A stretch of 64,000 nt of DNA from an uncultured Pseudomonadales bacterium (GCA_958296165.1 OY282447.1:2852001-2916000), one strand, 5' to 3'; shown: positions 9,468 through 18,434, counted from the first letter of the stretch. Numbers and translations: made by a program. The notes: generated by a model not told the origin, from the sequence alone.

Positions 9468-9740
9468 TAGGTTCGACGCCCTCGATACCAAGATCAATGT
9501 GTTGATCACGATGATGCTCTTCGGCTTCACGCTGCTTACTGCCCTTGGGCTCTACAACGCTCTGCCGCGTGATACTCAAACAGCCGCTGCGCCGCTAGTG
9601 CAGGAATCTCCAGCCGCGATCGATGATGCGGAGACGAAGCGCTAGTGGAGTGCCTGTTGTGAGACCCGCGGCCAAGCCCAGGCGCCGTCCTGTAGAGGCG
9701 CACATCGGTTTGGCGACGCTTAGACGAAAGCAGCGCACCG

Positions 9741-10214
9741 CTACGCCATGCTTGCCTTGATGCCCTCTGCTTCAACCGCATGTTCAAGCAACTCGCGCAT
9801 GAACTCCGGTACCCGGTCGCGAGCTTTCGTCTCCCACTCTCGCGCTAGCAGTCGCAACAGCCGAGATGCGGGATTCGGCATCTCGGCCAGGTCGTTTTCC
9901 CAGCGCCGGACCTGCTGATCTGAGTAGCCAAGCAAATCTGCAAGCGCCTTTTGCGAGAGATTCAACCGTTTGCGCAGAAACTTGAGCTCGCGGCCGCACC
10001 AGTAGCTCTTTCGCTCCACGATCCAATTTGCGATAGCTGCATTGAGTCCGTCCACATCTTTGATCGACACGCCCGGCCCGTAAGCGGTTTCATGGCGCTC
10101 CACACCACCTAGCAGCCAAACGTTGTCGAGGCCGGACTCAGTGTAACGGTACCAGCCAGCGCCTTTTGCTTCTTCGGCGCTAGCCAGCGGTTGCACAACC
10201 CACTTTAGTGTCAT
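9741..10214 (-). CDS. HTH (Xre/MqsA-like) transcriptional regulator or orphan antitoxin
   Basis: I place the start at the ATG at 10214, preceded by GGGAG six bases upstream, giving 157 residues. The C-terminal half has a clear helix-turn-helix: LKFLRKRLNLSQKALADLLG then YSDQQVRRWENDLAEMP. This is the pattern of antitoxin-like regulators often annotated MqsA or HigA. The N-terminal half (WYRYTESGLDNVWLLGGVER) is unlike MqsA zinc domains. A 24-codon open frame overlaps its start by ATGA. No adjacent toxin gene was recognised, so it may be an orphan antitoxin or a plain regulator. Confidence 0.75.
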   Translation of the reverse strand: MTLKWVVQPLASAEEAKGAGWYRYTESGLDNVWLLGGVERHETAYGPGVSIKDVDGLNAAIANWIVERKSYWCGRELKFLRKRLNLSQKALADLLGYSDQQVRRWENDLAEMPNPASRLLRLLAREWETKARDRVPEFMRELLEHAVEAEGIKASMA

Positions 10215-10285
10215 CCTACGCTCCCTCTGCCTTCGCCGAGGTCTTCGTCGAGCCAAGCGGTGATCGCGTTGTTGTTGGCGTCCAT
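10211..10285 (-). CDS. Possible 24-residue leader peptide upstream of the HTH gene
   Basis: An ATG at 10285 opens a 24-codon frame (MDANNNAITAWLDEDLGEGR then GSVG) whose TGA overlaps the ATG of the HTH gene as ATGA. AT-rich sequence lies just upstream (10290-10315), which would suit a promoter. It could be a translational-coupling leader or the remnant of a deleted toxin gene. Composition and overlap are the only evidence. Confidence 0.35.
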   Translation of the reverse strand: MDANNNAITAWLDEDLGEGRGSVG

Positions 10286-10384
10286 GCCTATGGACTATCA
10301 AATTGATTATCTTTTGTGCAACTTTAATTGCGGCAGGACGGTGCTGTAAGGTAGGTGTACCGTTGAGGAAGGCCGAGGAGAGCA

Positions 10385-12846
10385 GCAGCCACATGGCGGG
10401 CACGCCGCATATTGCCGCCTGCAGGCACAACGGCATCCGAGCCGTGCTGCTTGCGGCGTTGGCGCTCCTCGCCACGCCCGGTGCTCTCGCGCAGAACCGC
10501 GACGATGCGGAGTCCGCGTGGCGGCAGGCCGCCCAGGCGGCGCAGGCGCAGCGCGCCGAACGGGAGCGTCGGGCGCTGCGCGAACGGCGCCTGCGGCGGA
10601 TCTCGGACATCGCCCACGCCCGGATGCCGGACACGCTCTACGCCTCCACGCCGTCGCGCGGGGACGCGGACGTCTCCTGCCCGGTTCCCGTCGAGACGCG
10701 GCGCCGCGCGCTCCGCGAGCATCGCCAGGCGCTGGCGCGGAACGACGCGATGCGCGCGTTCGACCGGCGCGCCGGGGCCGTTCGCGCGGTCCGGCCGCGA
10801 CGCGCCGCCGCCGGACCGCCCGCCGCTTCGTCCGCCGGCCTGGAACCCGGCCACGCCGCGCCCGCGACCGCGGCGGCCGCCGGCGGCGCCAGCCGGCATC
10901 TGGTGCCGCTGTTCGCACGGGCGTCCGACCCGCTGCGGCAGGGCTTCGCGCGGGTGGTGAACCGTTCGGACGAGGCCGGCGAGGTCTCCGTCCTGGCGGT
11001 CGACGACGGCGGCAACAGGTTCGGCCCGGTCACGCTGGCCGTGGGCGCCGGCGCGACGGTCCACTTCAACTCCGCCGACCTGGAGAGCGGCAACCCCGGC
11101 AAGGGTCTCTCGGGCGGCGTCGGCGCGCCGGGCGAGGGCGACTGGCGCCTGGAGCTGGAGTCGTCGCTGGACTTCGAGGCGCACTCGTACCTGCGCACCC
11201 GGGACGGCTTCCTCACCGCCATGCACGACCTGGCGCCCGAGTCCGGCGGGACGCACCGCGTGCCGACCTTCAACCCCGGCAGCAACGACCGGCAGGCGAG
11301 CCTGCTGCGCCTCGTCAACGCCGGCGCGGCGGACGTGGAGGCCGTGGTGCGCGGCGTGGACGACCGCGGCGCTCCGGGCGGCGAAGTGCGCGTCGCCGTT
11401 CCCGCCGGCGCGGCGCGGACGCTGTCGGCGGCGCAGCTGGAGTCGGGCGCCGGGCCGGGCGTGGTCGCGGGGGCGCTGGGCGACGGCGCCGGCAAGTGGC
11501 GCCTGGCTGTGACGGCGGACGGGCCGATCCACGCGATGAGCCTGCTCGACAGCCCGACCGGGACGATGACCAACCTGTCCACCGCGCCGCCGCGCCCGGC
11601 CGCCGGCGATCCCCGCCGCGTGCCGCTGTTCCCGCCGGCCGCGGACCCGTTCCGGCAGGGCTTCGTGCGCGTGGCGAACCGTTCGGACGAGGCCGGCGAG
11701 GTCTCGGTGCGGGCCAGCGACGACTCCGGCAGGGACTACGAGGCGGTGACGCTGTCGGTCGGCGCCGACCGGACCGTCCACTTCAACTCGGACGACCTGG
11801 AGCGGGGCAACCCCGCCAAGGGGCTGTCGGCGGGAGTCGGCGCCGGCGAGGGCGACTGGCGCCTCGCGCTGCGCTCGGACCTGGACATCGACGTGCTGGC
11901 CTACGTCCGCACCGCGGACGGCTTCCTGACCAGCATGCACGACCTCGCGCCGGCCAGCGGCGGCGAGCATCTGGTGGCGACGTTCAACCCCGGCAGCAAC
12001 GACCGCCAGGCGAGCCTGCTGCGCCTGGTCAACGACGGCGCCGCGGCGGCCAGCGTGACCATAGCGGGGGTGGACGACCGCGGCGCGCCCGGCCGCTCCG
12101 CGGTGTCGGCGACGGTGCCGGCGGGCCGCTCGCTCACGCTGTCGGCGGCGCAGCTGGAGAGCGGCGAGGGGAGCGGCATCGTCGGCGGCGCCCTGGGCGA
12201 CGGCGCCGGCAAGTGGCGGCTGGCCGTCGCCTCGGACCGGCCCGTCCGGGCGATGAGCCTGCTGCGCAGCCCGACCGGCCACCTGGCCAACCTCTCGACG
12301 GCGCCGAACGGCGCGGCGGGCGGGACGGCGGCGGAGTTCTTCGCGGCGCGGGTGTCCCCGGTGGTGCAGGCCAAGTGCGTGAACTGCCACGTCGAGGGCG
12401 GCGTCTCCGGCAGCACGCGGCTGGTGTTCGTCCGGTCGGAGAACGCGGACCACCTGGCGCTGAACCGGCAGGCGTTCGAGGACTTCCTGGCGGAGGCGGA
12501 GGACGGCGCGGAGCTGATCCTGAACAAGATCCAGGGCGTGGCGCACGGCGGCGGGGTGCAGGCGGCGGCCGGCACGGAGGACTACGCGAGCATCGAGCGC
12601 TACCTGGAACTGATCGGCGGGGAGTCCGCGGCGGCGGCCCTGACGCCGGCGACGCTGTTCGACGGGGTGGCGATGGCGCCGGCGTGGAAGACGCTTTGGC
12701 GGGCGGCGATCGTGTTCGCCGGACGGCTGCCGACGGAGGCGGAGTACGCGCGTGCGGAGCGGGGGCCGGCGGGCCTGCGCGAGGCGATTCGGGGCGTGAT
12801 GGAGGGGCCGGGCTTCCACGACTTCCTGATCCGCGCCGCCAACGAC
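10385..12846 (+). repeat. Large direct repeat, copy A (about 2.46 kb)
   Basis: This block matches 21009-23470 with a constant offset of 10,624 bp, beginning at GCAGCCACATGG and ending where GACGGGCTG is replaced by GACCGGCTG (12847 versus 23471). No difference was seen, and the translations of several frames across the block are identical between copies. It covers the start codon and the first ~818 codons of the large secreted protein. Confidence 0.9.
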
Positions 12847-15582
12847 GGGCTGCTGACCGACAAGCACTTGGGGGCGACGATCGACGGCAGGGCCGACTTT
12901 GGCTTCGTGAACTTGACCAATGCGGGACGCGCATTGCTAGTGGCAGGCGACGAGGCGGCGTATTGGAGATGGGATGAGATGAATCAATTCGGGTTCGCGC
13001 GGGCGCCGCTGGAGCTGATCGCCCATGTGGCGCAGAACGACCTGCCCTACACCGAAATCCTCACCGCCAGCTACGTGATGGCCAATCCGCTGGCGGACGC
13101 AGCGTATGGCGGCGGCGCAACGTTCGACGACGCGGACGACGTTCTGGAGTTCAAGCCGTCGAGGATCGTCGACTACTACCGAGACGACGAGTCAGTCGTC
13201 ACGGAATACACCGAGGCGTTCGGCCTCCGCGTAGTCGACCCGGGCAATCTGAGGACCGACTGGCCGCACGCGGGGATCCTCAACACCGTCGTCTTCCTGA
13301 AGCGCTATCCGACCACGCCCACCAACCGCAACCGGGCGCGGTCGCGCTGGACCTACTACCACTTCCTCGGCCTCGACGTGGAGAAGTCCGCGTCCCGCAC
13401 CACCGACCCGGAAGCGCTCGCGGACACCGACAATCCCACCATGCGCAACCCCGCCTGCACGGTCTGCCACCGCGTCCTCGATCCGGTCGCGGGGGCGTTC
13501 CAGAACTACGGCGTCGAAGGGTTCTACCGCGACCAGCATGGAGGGCTGGATTCGCTGGACGATCAGTACAAGAGTGCCGCGGGCTACCAGGAGGGCATGC
13601 CACTCGAAGGCCGCAATTGGACGGAGCGCATGAAGGCGGTGTGGAACCTCGCAGTAGAACCAGGGGACGAAGTGGCCATCTGGCCCGAGGAAGGATTCGG
13701 CGGGATCAGCTTGGACCGGCTCGATGCGTTCGGCCCGTCGGGGGAGCTTGTGCTCCGAGTCGAGTTCGAAGACCTTGCGGTGCCAATAGAGCTCTCTGAA
13801 GGCGAACGGCATCCTTGTGCCGAGAAGCCGCGCAACGATGCAACCGGCAAGCAGGACCACATGTACGTTTGGGGCGATCGTCTTGGCTGCGCCGTCTGGA
13901 TCGAACTCGATCTGGCTGCCGGAGGACTGCACAGGCTCGAAGTGGTTGGCTGGTCACACACGAACGATGACCCGTGGCGGGCCGAGAACGGGGTGGAGCA
14001 CGGCAAAGTCGCATTGGCGCTGGAACGCTATCGGGAGGGCGACACCTGGTACCGGGGCATGCGGACGCCGGGCTTCGACGGCAGCGAGGTGCCGGACGCG
14101 GACTACAGCCTGCGGTGGCTCGCCGGGCGCATCGTCGCCGACGAGCGCTTCGCCGAGGCGGCCGTGAAGTTCTGGTGGCCGGCGATCCTGGGGACCGAAG
14201 TCGCGGCGCCGGCGGAGGACGAGGGCGACGCCGACTTCGCGGGGCTGCTGCTGGCGTCCAACGCGCAGAGCGCCGAAACGGAACGGCTCGCGCGCGGGTT
14301 CCGGCGCGGCTTCGGCGGCGGCCTGCCGTTCAACTTGAAGGACCTGCTGGCGGAGATCGTCCTCTCGAAGTGGGCGCGGGCCGAATCGACGGCGGACGGC
14401 GATCCGGTGCGGCTGGCGGCGCTGCGCGACGCCGGCATGGAGCGCCTGCTGACGCCGGAGGAACTGACGTCAAAGACGGCCGCGGCCACGGGCGTGGAGT
14501 TGGGACGCCGGTTGCCGGACCGCCAGACGGGATTGCCCCAGCCCAGTCACCTCCGGGGGGACGGCGTTCGCCTCCTCTACGGAGGCATCGACTCGGACGG
14601 GGTGACCGAGCGGGCCGGCGACATGACCGCGACGATGGCGGGGGTGGCCCAGCATCATGCGGCGCAGCTGGCGGGCGCGATCGTGCTGCGCGAGCTGCAC
14701 CTTCTGCCGGTGCGGCAGCGGCGGCTTTTCCGGCATGTGGAACTCGCCACCACGCCGGCCAGCGAGTTCGGCGCGGCGTTCGAGATCGAGGCCGCGTCGT
14801 GGGGCGAAAGGGAGACTGTGTCCGTGCGAGGTCGCCTCGCGGCAGGCGATTCTATTGCGCGGTTGAGCTTCACAAACGACCAGTGGTTCTCCGAAGACAG
14901 CGATCGCAATTTGCGTTTGGACCGGCTGACCGTGCGCGATGCGTCGGGACGGGTCGTGGACAGCCACGAAGTCGAGGACATGGACTTGGGTGGCCTCAAC
15001 TGCGGCACCGGCCGCAACCAAGAAACCGGTCTTGAAGACCATGTCAATCTCTGCAGCAACGAAAGCGTTGAAGTACCGTTCACCATTGCCGCCGAAGGAG
15101 ACTACGACGTTGAGGCGGTCGTTTGGGCGGACCAGGCCGGCGACGAGTTCGCCGAACTACAGATCCTCGTCGAGTCCGACGCCGAGCGCTCGGCGGGGGC
15201 GGCCGCCATCCGCAGGCAGCTCGCCGACCTGCATCGGGACCTGCTCGGCGTTGCCGCCGAGCCGGACTCGACCGAGGTGGACGAGGCTTTCCGGCTTTTC
15301 GTGGAAGTCTGGCGCCGCAAGCGCGAGGCCGGAGAGGAAGGCGACATCTGCTGGCCTAACCACTGTAGGTGGTGGGACGACTTGCGCTTCTTCGAGGGCA
15401 TCGACGGTGCGCCTTCTCCAGTGTGGGTGGAAGGCGAGAACGGATACGATCGTTGGGAATTGGGGCACGAGACCGTCGGGGAATGGCTCGATGACAAGGT
15501 GGCTGATCCCAACCACGTGTCGCGCACTTGGGCCACCGTTCTAGCGTACCTGATGACCGACCACCGGTATCTCTACCTGTGA
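10393..15582 (+). CDS. Large secreted multi-domain protein with two CxxCH motifs (DUF1588/DUF1592-like), unit A
   Basis: The ATG at 10393 gives 1,729 residues and a good signal peptide (AVLLAALALLATPGALAQN). Two tandem beta-rich repeats follow at about 169-398 and 407-638, each running from VPLF through QGFxRVxNRSDEAGEVSV to TNLSTAP or ANLSTAP. Then come CVNCH (662-666) and CTVCH (1022-1026), candidate c-type haem sites. RSRWTYYHFLGLDVEKSASR before CTVCHRVLDPVAGAFQNYGVEG resembles the DUF1592/DUF1588 proteins best known from Planctomycetes. Two further beta domains (about 1070-1205 and 1459-1596), with RLxFTNDxW and DRNLRLDRLTVRD, resemble calcium-dependent carbohydrate-binding modules. An ATG-proximal upstream extension to 10303 is less likely because the identical second copy lacks it. 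The DUF1501 partner starts 34 bp downstream. A role in polymer binding or redox is inferred. Confidence 0.85.
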   Translation: MAGTPHIAACRHNGIRAVLLAALALLATPGALAQNRDDAESAWRQAAQAAQAQRAERERRALRERRLRRISDIAHARMPDTLYASTPSRGDADVSCPVPVETRRRALREHRQALARNDAMRAFDRRAGAVRAVRPRRAAAGPPAASSAGLEPGHAAPATAAAAGGASRHLVPLFARASDPLRQGFARVVNRSDEAGEVSVLAVDDGGNRFGPVTLAVGAGATVHFNSADLESGNPGKGLSGGVGAPGEGDWRLELESSLDFEAHSYLRTRDGFLTAMHDLAPESGGTHRVPTFNPGSNDRQASLLRLVNAGAADVEAVVRGVDDRGAPGGEVRVAVPAGAARTLSAAQLESGAGPGVVAGALGDGAGKWRLAVTADGPIHAMSLLDSPTGTMTNLSTAPPRPAAGDPRRVPLFPPAADPFRQGFVRVANRSDEAGEVSVRASDDSGRDYEAVTLSVGADRTVHFNSDDLERGNPAKGLSAGVGAGEGDWRLALRSDLDIDVLAYVRTADGFLTSMHDLAPASGGEHLVATFNPGSNDRQASLLRLVNDGAAAASVTIAGVDDRGAPGRSAVSATVPAGRSLTLSAAQLESGEGSGIVGGALGDGAGKWRLAVASDRPVRAMSLLRSPTGHLANLSTAPNGAAGGTAAEFFAARVSPVVQAKCVNCHVEGGVSGSTRLVFVRSENADHLALNRQAFEDFLAEAEDGAELILNKIQGVAHGGGVQAAAGTEDYASIERYLELIGGESAAAALTPATLFDGVAMAPAWKTLWRAAIVFAGRLPTEAEYARAERGPAGLREAIRGVMEGPGFHDFLIRAANDGLLTDKHLGATIDGRADFGFVNLTNAGRALLVAGDEAAYWRWDEMNQFGFARAPLELIAHVAQNDLPYTEILTASYVMANPLADAAYGGGATFDDADDVLEFKPSRIVDYYRDDESVVTEYTEAFGLRVVDPGNLRTDWPHAGILNTVVFLKRYPTTPTNRNRARSRWTYYHFLGLDVEKSASRTTDPEALADTDNPTMRNPACTVCHRVLDPVAGAFQNYGVEGFYRDQHGGLDSLDDQYKSAAGYQEGMPLEGRNWTERMKAVWNLAVEPGDEVAIWPEEGFGGISLDRLDAFGPSGELVLRVEFEDLAVPIELSEGERHPCAEKPRNDATGKQDHMYVWGDRLGCAVWIELDLAAGGLHRLEVVGWSHTNDDPWRAENGVEHGKVALALERYREGDTWYRGMRTPGFDGSEVPDADYSLRWLAGRIVADERFAEAAVKFWWPAILGTEVAAPAEDEGDADFAGLLLASNAQSAETERLARGFRRGFGGGLPFNLKDLLAEIVLSKWARAESTADGDPVRLAALRDAGMERLLTPEELTSKTAAATGVELGRRLPDRQTGLPQPSHLRGDGVRLLYGGIDSDGVTERAGDMTATMAGVAQHHAAQLAGAIVLRELHLLPVRQRRLFRHVELATTPASEFGAAFEIEAASWGERETVSVRGRLAAGDSIARLSFTNDQWFSEDSDRNLRLDRLTVRDASGRVVDSHEVEDMDLGGLNCGTGRNQETGLEDHVNLCSNESVEVPFTIAAEGDYDVEAVVWADQAGDEFAELQILVESDAERSAGAAAIRRQLADLHRDLLGVAAEPDSTEVDEAFRLFVEVWRRKREAGEEGDICWPNHCRWWDDLRFFEGIDGAPSPVWVEGENGYDRWELGHETVGEWLDDKVADPNHVSRTWATVLAYLMTDHRYLYL

Positions 15583-15616
15583 GCGCACACACCGGAACCG
15601 CCGGAGGGCTTCCCCG

Positions 15617-16918
15617 ATGAAGCGACGGGCACTGATCAAGGGGCTGGCCGCGGGGGCGGTAGGCGGCATGGCGGGCTTCCGGCTGCCCCTGGCCAACGCG
15701 GCGGACCACGCCGGCAAGTTCTTCGCGTTCGTGCAGGCGGACGGCGGCTGGGACCCCACCAGCTTCTGCGACCCGAAGACGAACGCCGCCGGCGAGCCGG
15801 AGATCAACCACTGGGCGAGGGAAGGCGAGATCCGCCAGGCCGGCAACCTGCCCTACGCCCCCTTCGCCCGCAACGCCGCCTTCTTCGAGAAGTACCACCG
15901 CCGCATGCTGGTGGTCAACGGCGTGGACGCGCAGACCAACTCCCACACCGTGGGCGTGGTCCACAACTGGAGCGGGCGCAACTCGGAGGGGTATCCGAGC
16001 ATGGCGGCGCTCCTGGCGGCCCGCTACGCCCCGGACGGCGCACTGCCGTACCTCAGCTTCGGCGGGTTCTCCGCCACCGGCGGCGTCACCCGCTTCACGC
16101 GGCTGCACGGCCCGGCGGAGATTCTGTCGATCGCCTATCCGAACCGGGATACCAACGACGGAAGCAGCGTCCTGCCGGCGGCGGATTGGGAGCTGGTCGC
16201 GCAACGGCGCGTGGAGAAGATGGCGCGTCTCGTGTCCGCTCCCGGACTGCTGCCGCGGGCGGCGCGCAACCGCCGCCACCACCAGTCGTCGCTGGCGCCG
16301 GCGGCGGTCGAGGGCCTGAAGCGGTTCGCCAACGCCCTGCCGCCCGAGGACGAGTTCCAGCAGCCGGAGGAATACGAGAGCCGGGTGACGGGAACCTACA
16401 GCAACGAACTGCGCCGTCAGGCGCAGCTGGCGGTGCTGGCGTTCAAGACCGGCGCGGGCGTGAGCGCGGACCTGTCCCTCGGCAGCTTCGACACGCATCG
16501 CGCCCACGACGCCGACCACGAGTGGCTGCTCGGCGCGCTGACGGACTCGGTGGACTTCCTGTGGGACTACGCCGAGCAGCACGGCGTGGCCGACCGGCTG
16601 GTGGTGGTGATCGGCTCGGACTTCGGGCGCACCAACTACTACAACGCCGAGGGCGGCAAGGACCACTGGCCCATCGGCAGCTACGTCGTGATGGAGAAGA
16701 ACCAGCCCTGGACGAACCGCGTCGTCGGCGAGACGGACGGCCTGCACTTCGCACAGAAGATCAACCCGCGCACCCTGCGCCGCGACGACGCGAACGGCAC
16801 GATCATCTACCCGAAGCACTTCCACAAGGCGCTGCGCCGGTACTTGGGCATCGAGAACTCCCCGGGTGCCCGCCGCTTCCCGTTCAACAACACGGACGAC
16901 TTCAGGTTCTTCGGGTAG
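15617..16918 (+). CDS. DUF1501 family protein, Tat-type leader (unit A)
   Basis: A 433-residue protein starting MKRRALIKGLAAGAVGGMAG, a short basic and hydrophobic leader consistent with Tat or Sec export, with GGAGG about nine bases upstream. It has the alkaline-phosphatase-like features of DUF1501: HTVGVVHNWSGRN, VVVIGSDFGRTNYYNAEGGKDHW and YPKHFHKALRRYLG. In other bacteria DUF1501 proteins are paired with secreted cytochrome-like proteins, as here. The exact reaction is unknown. It is closely similar to the unit B copy at 26098-27405, with most differences between residues 170 and 285. Confidence 0.88.
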   Translation: MKRRALIKGLAAGAVGGMAGFRLPLANAADHAGKFFAFVQADGGWDPTSFCDPKTNAAGEPEINHWAREGEIRQAGNLPYAPFARNAAFFEKYHRRMLVVNGVDAQTNSHTVGVVHNWSGRNSEGYPSMAALLAARYAPDGALPYLSFGGFSATGGVTRFTRLHGPAEILSIAYPNRDTNDGSSVLPAADWELVAQRRVEKMARLVSAPGLLPRAARNRRHHQSSLAPAAVEGLKRFANALPPEDEFQQPEEYESRVTGTYSNELRRQAQLAVLAFKTGAGVSADLSLGSFDTHRAHDADHEWLLGALTDSVDFLWDYAEQHGVADRLVVVIGSDFGRTNYYNAEGGKDHWPIGSYVVMEKNQPWTNRVVGETDGLHFAQKINPRTLRRDDANGTIIYPKHFHKALRRYLGIENSPGARRFPFNNTDDFRFFG

Positions 16919-17493
16919 GGTGAGGAGAGAGCGTCGAATACGCGTGTCGTATCAAAAAAGCACCGACCTCGCAGGTGATGCAGCAGGACGCGGTTGGATG
17001 TCGGGATCGTCCGGAGACACAATTCTCAACTGAGAAGGAGATCTAGGCATGTGTAGTTGCGAACGTTCGGAACACAAAGATGGTTGCAAGCCCTTCGGAA
17101 TCCGAGGTTATGACAAGCTCCCTAGTGGGGCCGGGTCGAGTGCGTAAAATGGATTCCAAAGGGTACGGTCGTTGACGGCACATCCGTTCCGTTGCCTTGG
17201 CTGATTAGCGTCTTGAGCTTGGGATCTTGCGTCCGAACGGCATTCTTTCTTGTTCCTTCAAATCGCACATAGCAGCGTCAGCATGGCGGGGACGTCCGGC
17301 CACTTTTCCCCGATCCGCTGACATGTGCGCACCTAGGCCGCACCACGTCGAACAGTAGAGGGCCCCAAAGAGCCCGGAACACTGTCGACGACCTCACCCC
17401 GAACGAGTATTTTGTCATTCGGGATGCTAGCCACAGTGCTGAGTTTCTGCAGGGGCGAGCGCAGCAAGCGACGCGACTGAAGCGGAGAGAGCC
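16919..17493 (+). other. 575-bp gap with only a candidate small gene
   Basis: No long coding frame is convincing here. The first ~30 bases resemble the tail that follows the unit B DUF1501 gene (GGTAGGGT, GGAGAGAGCGTCG), so the duplicated unit extends slightly past the stop. A 32-codon frame with a strong ribosome-binding site lies at 17049-17147. The remainder shows no obvious promoter or terminator. Confidence 0.5.
17049..17147 (+). CDS. Candidate small cysteine-containing peptide (32 aa)
   Basis: An ATG at 17049 is preceded by AAGGAG at eight to nine bases, one of the strongest ribosome-binding sequences in the region. The frame encodes MCSCERSEHKDGCKPF, then IRGYDKLPSGAG, and ends at TAA 17145-17147. 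Cysteines at 2, 4 and 13 with acidic and basic residues could bind metal. It lies alone between the DUF1501 gene and the DUF2235 gene. I do not recognise a family. Confidence 0.35.
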   Translation: MCSCERSEHKDGCKPFGIRGYDKLPSGAGSSA

Positions 17494-18425
17494 ATGAAGA
17501 ACATCGTCGTCTGCTGTGACGGCACGGGCAACGAGTACGGCACCAACAACACGAACGTCGTGACCACCTACGAGCTGGCCACAGAGAGCACGCGCCAGTG
17601 CCGGTATTACGACCCGGGCGTCGGTACGCTGCGTGCGACGGCTGGTGCCACCGGCCGCGGCCTGCGCAAGAACGTTGAGGATGCCTACCGGTTCCTCATG
17701 CAGGTTTACGAGGATGGCGATCTGCTATTTCTGTTCGGCTTCAGCCGGGGTGCCTTCACGGTTCGCTCGCTGGCCGGCATGCTGTACTGCTGCGGCTTAC
17801 TCCCACCTACCGCGGCCAACCTAGTGGAGCATGCATCCAAGCTCTATCACAAGAAGGGCGGCATGGATAATGCGAAGGTGGCCGACGGTTTCAAAACCAC
17901 GTTTTCAAGGCCATGCCCGGTTCACTTCATCGGGGTCTGGGACACCGTCGAGTCGCTGCTCCTCAATGCGGGGCGGAAGTGGCACGATGCGCGGTTGAGT
18001 CCCGAGACCACCTTTGCCTACCACGCAGTTGCCATCGACGAGCGCCGGCGGGACTTCCCTCCCTGTCTTTGGGACCCGACGAGCCTTAAGAAGGGCCAAA
18101 TGCTTGAGCAGGTATGGTTCGCCGGTGTGCATTCCGACGTCGGCGGCTGGTACGACGATCGCGGCCTGTCGAACGTTGCGCTCCAGTGGATGCTGAGCGA
18201 GGCGAGCAAACGCGGCATGATTCTCGACAAAAAAGCTCTGAAGCTCTCCAAGCACTGCGGCGACCCACTGGGGACGATGCACAATCTTACACCGGATTCT
18301 GGCGGCTCCGCGGCAGCCGGCGGCGCGCCATCCCAAACGGTGCGCACATCCACAAAAGCGTGATCGTGCGAAGGTTGAATTCGTCCTACACCCCCATGCT
18401 TCCCGCGATCTACGACGTCGTCTAA
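17494..18425 (+). pseudogene. DUF2235 alpha/beta-hydrolase-like protein, frameshifted near its C-terminus
   Basis: The frame from ATG 17494 encodes MKNIVVCCDGTGNEYGTNNT, LFGFSRGAFTVRSLAGML (nucleophile Ser in GFSRG), HFIGVWDTVES and WFAGVHSDVGGWY. These are classic DUF2235 motifs, a family that includes type VI phospholipase effectors of the Tle1 group. That frame runs into low-complexity sequence after LGTMHNL. The natural ending (YTGFWRLRGSRRRAIPNGAH, then IHKSVIVRRLNSSYTPMLP) continues in the -1 frame to 18425. Loss of one base near 18284-18287 explains this. No secretion-system genes are nearby, so an effector role is not supported. Confidence 0.8.
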
Positions 18426-18434
18426 TGAGCGACA

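Larger units (their letters stand above)
8320..9645 (+). pseudogene. Coiled-coil, C-terminally anchored membrane protein (DUF1640-like), split by an IS5 element
   Basis: The left part (8320-8608) encodes MRSVPVIDTSRYAAELRESG and a coiled coil with tandem FETKFDALD repeats. The right part (9468-9645) resumes with RFDALDTKINVLITMMLFG, a single membrane segment and a polar tail. Removing the IS5 element and one copy of the CTAG at its ends rejoins the frame exactly (GAG ACT AGG TTC GAC), so the gene was intact before insertion. An in-frame ATG at 8248 would add 24 residues that do not look like the family. The repeated FDALD heptads and C-terminal anchor match small DUF1640-type proteins of unknown function. 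Confidence 0.8.

Noticed and set aside
10969-12300. Repeated GC-rich blocks in the large genes considered as a CRISPR-like or short tandem repeat array
   Set aside because: The similarity reflects two coding beta-domain repeats of ~230 residues with divergent DNA, not short direct repeats with spacers. No CRISPR array was seen anywhere in the window.
10324-12867. An 847-codon open frame on the minus strand opposite the large secreted gene, and its 958-codon counterpart at 20567-23443
   Set aside because: It is antisense to a gene with clear family motifs, is rich in Arg and Ala as expected of a GC-rich shadow frame, and has no domains. Only the last ~93 codons of the second one (20848-20567) look like a real gene.
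17494-18425. DUF2235 protein as a type VI secretion effector
   Set aside because: No VgrG, PAAR, immunity or secretion genes are nearby, and the gene is frameshifted.
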